In this document: positions 59,594 through 61,394 of the stretch, one piece after another
Position numbering within the stretch: the stretch's first letter is position 1
Layout of the letters: each line of letters begins with the position of its first letter
Source: Peptostreptococcaceae bacterium oral taxon 113 str. W5053
GTDB lineage: Bacteria > Bacillota > Clostridia > Tissierellales > Peptoniphilaceae
Length of the DNA: 61,394 nt
Reading direction: 5' to 3'
NCBI GenBank assembly: GCA_000467935.1
Contig: KI259760.1
Span: 1 to 61,394 of the forward strand
Notes under the pieces: model-generated
Databases searched by the model: none
What the model saw: the letters and a program-made list of their open reading frames with translations, nothing else
What the model was told of the DNA's origin: nothing
Position numbers and translations under genes: made by a program

Positions 59594-59857
59594 TTACTCC
59601 TTCCATCTTTTTAGAGTTGGGAAAAACTTCATCATCATTTTTCTTGCACTATCTTCATTCATATCTTTATTGGCTTCAACTACATGAGGAACACATATCT
59701 CAATCATTTCCTCCATTGTCCCGTTGAAAGTAAATTCGCCTTTCTCAAAGCAGTACTTACAATAATCTTCATTTACGCTTCCATCTGAATTTGTACCATA
59801 AAGTTCTTTCCCTTCACCCATAGGCATAGCACAACACTGACAATACTTCATATCCAT
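59594..59857 (-). CDS. Small zinc ribbon protein
   Basis: An 87-residue putative zinc ribbon domain protein. The N terminus has CQCCAMPM and, 25 residues later, CKYC, giving a CxxC...CxxC zinc site. The C-terminal half is helical (EEMIEICVPHVVEANKDM). Homologues are often encoded with transcriptional regulators and detoxification genes. It is first in the operon, with AAGGAGG and an operator-like palindrome upstream. Confidence 0.85.
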   Translation of the reverse strand: MDMKYCQCCAMPMGEGKELYGTNSDGSVNEDYCKYCFEKGEFTFNGTMEEMIEICVPHVVEANKDMNEDSARKMMMKFFPTLKRWKE

Positions 59858-59888
59858 TGTTTATTCCTCCTTATCTTTATTTAAGATA

Positions 59889-59921
59889 ATTATACCTCAA
59901 TATACTTGACACCATTTGTCA
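59889..59921 (-). promoter_or_regulatory. Operon promoter with WYL-type operator
   Basis: A TATAAT -10 box (59889-59894) lies 12 bases downstream of the palindrome TGACA-AATGG-TGTCA (59907-59921). The same palindrome occurs before the regulator gene. The palindrome overlaps the regulator's own TGA stop codon. Confidence 0.65.
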
Positions 59922-60815
59922 TATTATATATTTCCCCGCCATTTTATTTATCATTTCTTTAATCTGCATTCGTATCTCCTTTGGCTCTAATACTTCTACC
60001 CCATCTCCGAAAGAAAAAATATAGTTGAATAGGTTATAGTCATTTGGTATTTCTATTTCAGCATATAAATTCTCATCATCTTCTGTGATTGCTCCATTTA
60101 ACTCATCATATACCCTGAAAGCAACTTTCCGATCAAATTTAACCTTTATACGCACTTTATTATCATTTGGCATTTCTTTTTTGAGTATCACATCATCAAA
60201 GCTGTTTTCAAACTTTTCCGCTTGGGTTTCCAAATTCTTTATCCGGGACAATTTGAAATATCTAAAGTCATTTCTAAGTAAACACAAGGCATATAGATAC
60301 CAATCTTGACTCTTGAAAAGTAGTCTAACAGGTTTAACTCTTCTGCTTGTTTCTTTTTCATTACTGCTAAAATATGTGAATGAAACAATGTTCTTACTTA
60401 AAATTGCGGACTTAATATCATTAAATGTTTTTTCATACATCTTATTGTTTTGCCAATTATTAAAATCAACTTCTATCCAACTGGTATTTTTTATTTTAAA
60501 GAGTGCGGATAGTTTTGTTAGAAGCTCATTCTCATGTTGTATTGTTGTATTCTCCAATCCCTGAAGAGCTGACATAATCTGTTGTTTCTCGTTTTCAGAC
60601 AGTAGTGATTTACTAAGCACAAAATCTTCAGCAATTTCTATTCCACCGCCCTTTCCTTGTGTGGCATAGATGGGAATACCTGCACTGCTGATAGCGTCAA
60701 TATCTCGATATATCGTTCGGACAGACACCTCAAATTTATCTGCAAGTTCATTTGCCGTAACTTTTCCCTTTTCTAAAATATAATATAGTATCCTAAATAG
60801 CCTATTATCTTTCAT
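59919..60815 (-). CDS. YafY-type HTH/WYL transcriptional regulator
   Basis: About 298 residues. An N-terminal HTH_11 winged helix (residues 1-60, TANELADKFEVSVRTIYRDI) precedes a WYL domain (residues ~125-220, with the RLLFKSQDWYLYALCLLRND core) and a C-terminal WCX extension. WYL domains sense small molecules or nucleic acids. The frame extends 15 codons upstream, but I use the ATG of MKDNRLF, which has GGAG ahead. The same palindrome before this gene and before the next operon suggests that it controls both. Confidence 0.9.
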   Translation of the reverse strand: MKDNRLFRILYYILEKGKVTANELADKFEVSVRTIYRDIDAISSAGIPIYATQGKGGGIEIAEDFVLSKSLLSENEKQQIMSALQGLENTTIQHENELLTKLSALFKIKNTSWIEVDFNNWQNNKMYEKTFNDIKSAILSKNIVSFTYFSSNEKETSRRVKPVRLLFKSQDWYLYALCLLRNDFRYFKLSRIKNLETQAEKFENSFDDVILKKEMPNDNKVRIKVKFDRKVAFRVYDELNGAITEDDENLYAEIEIPNDYNLFNYIFSFGDGVEVLEPKEIRMQIKEMINKMAGKYII

Positions 60816-60837
60816 CGTCTTAACATCTCCTACAGTT

Positions 60838-60875
60838 ATTATACCACAATAACTTGACATCTATTGTCATGTTAT
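60838..60875 (-). promoter_or_regulatory. Regulator promoter with palindromic operator
   Basis: A TATAAT box (60838-60843) lies 11 bases downstream of TGACA-ATAGA-TGTCA (60855-60869). The palindrome extends as ATAAC-A-TGACA ... TGTCA-A-GTTAT on both sides. Confidence 0.65.
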
Positions 60876-61120
60876 AAAGTCTATCTTTTATACAGTACAC
60901 TAACAAAGGCAGACTTTATTAAACATATTTAAGATACAAGTCTAAAACTTATCTGACATGCATTAAACTATTCATATTATTGTTTTACTTTGGCATAACA
61001 ACATCCTTCCTGACAGCTGTTCTGCTTGCAAGGTGTAAAAGTTTACAGATCATTTAGCTCATTGAAAAATTCACTGCTTAAACTTTATGGAATCACGCGA
61101 TCATCGTATGTTTTTTGTAA
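60876..61120. other. Intergenic region, nothing recognised
   Basis: About 245 bases between the WYL regulator promoter and the terminator at 61121. I see no coding frame with a plausible start and no RNA gene. Confidence 0.4.
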
Positions 61121-61176
61121 AACAAACCCGATAAAGAGAGTTTGCCTATTTACTCCCTTTACCGGGTTTGTTTTTC
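61121..61176. terminator. Strong bidirectional terminator at right end
   Basis: A ~20-bp stem (ACAAACCCG-TAAAG-GAGT arms with two wobbles) has T-runs on both sides. It probably ends the minus-strand gene that enters from the right edge. Confidence 0.8.
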
Positions 61177-61248
61177 TCCCGCTTATTTTTTTATTACATC
61201 CTTATTCATTTCTTTTCCCATCATCATTCCAAGCCAAACCTTCCTTTT

Positions 61249-61394
61249 TTATTTCCCCATCAGAGTTAATCTTATGAATTTTTTTACAACTTTACTCCTT
61301 TTCACTAAGTAATGAAGTATTTCATTGAGCAGAACTCCAAGTCCCGTAATCTCCCTGCTAATTAGCAATCTTCCAAACTGTTGCTTTATTTTTC
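61249..61394 (-). CDS. C-terminal part of a gene cut by the window edge
   Basis: An open minus-strand frame of about 48 codons runs in from the right edge and ends with TAA at 61249. It reads ...QFGRLLISREITGLGVLLNE then a basic C terminus (VKRSKVVKKFIRLTLMGK). Composition is protein-like and the strong terminator at 61121-61176 lies just beyond. The family cannot be told from this fragment. Confidence 0.4.
   Translation of the reverse strand, partial: KIKQQFGRLLISREITGLGVLLNEILHYLVKRSKVVKKFIRLTLMGK

Noticed and set aside
61026..61277. 83-codon plus-strand frame near the right edge
   Set aside because: It crosses the strong bidirectional terminator and has no start signal.
1..61394. CRISPR array or prophage
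   Set aside because: No regularly spaced direct repeats, cas genes, integrase or phage structural genes were found; the only tandem repeat is the pair of 21-mers at 31727-31768.

Overview
The window looks like chromosome of a low-GC Gram-positive bacterium (Bacillota). Signs of this are three T-box leaders, a ribosomal protein L27 with the cleavable N-terminal extension plus its Prp protease, the infC-rpmI-rplT leader, a large single-chain PurL, PepV, MutS2 and strong TTGACA/TATAAT promoters with AGGAGG ribosome binding sites. The gene set fits an anaerobic Clostridia/Tissierellia-type coccus (Peptoniphilus-like), but that is inference; no 16S gene is present. Nearly every gene is on the minus strand, so genes are best read from the right end leftwards.

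Right end to left. (1) 58.1-60.9 kb: a WYL-domain regulator and a three-gene operon (zinc ribbon, ClbS/DfsB-like, radical SAM) that share a TGACA-N5-TGTCA palindrome next to their -10 boxes. (2) 52-57.7 kb: DUF4349 lipoprotein, T-box(Thr)-thrS-pepV, and infC-rpmI-rplT behind an attenuator-type leader. (3) 47.7-51.8 kb: ktrB-ktrA-trmH, then a heavily mutated MATE efflux pseudogene. (4) 35.3-47.5 kb: a long tight run pheS-pheT-zapA-U32 peptidase-mutS2-argS-membrane protein-TPR protein. (5) 32-35.2 kb: an ABC/FtsX exporter pair next to an insertion-sequence-like end. (6) 28.1-31.9 kb: tRNA-Ser(CGA), T-box(Met)-metN-metI-metQ, a 3-methyladenine glycosylase and a plus-strand tRNA-Pro(CGG). (7) 18.4-28 kb: purL, tldD, tldE, T-box(Arg) with an arginine-type ABC transporter, and yqeY. 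(8) 9.7-18.3 kb: tkt, an ABC exporter, a RelA/SpoT-like protein, an MTA/SAH deaminase, an acpS-nnrD fusion and an orphan mazF. (9) 5.8-9.6 kb: a decayed accessory island. It holds a radical SAM/SPASM remnant, an ABC exporter, an unknown protein and a Cys-cluster protein, between two direct copies of an IS-end-like sequence. (10) 0-5.7 kb: a DauR/YheO-like regulator, then L21-prp-L27, and obg-yhbY-nadD-yqeK-rsfS-ridA.

The regulatory picture is unusually readable. All three T-box specifiers can be located by the GAA-x-NNN-R pattern in the specifier loop (AGA, ATG, ACC). For Met and Thr the variable T-box base also fits the discriminator usual for that tRNA. This lets the polar amino acid transporter be assigned tentatively to arginine. 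The most interesting non-routine parts are the damaged peptide-modification island, the acpS-nnrD fusion, the WYL operator pair and the structured region upstream of pheS.
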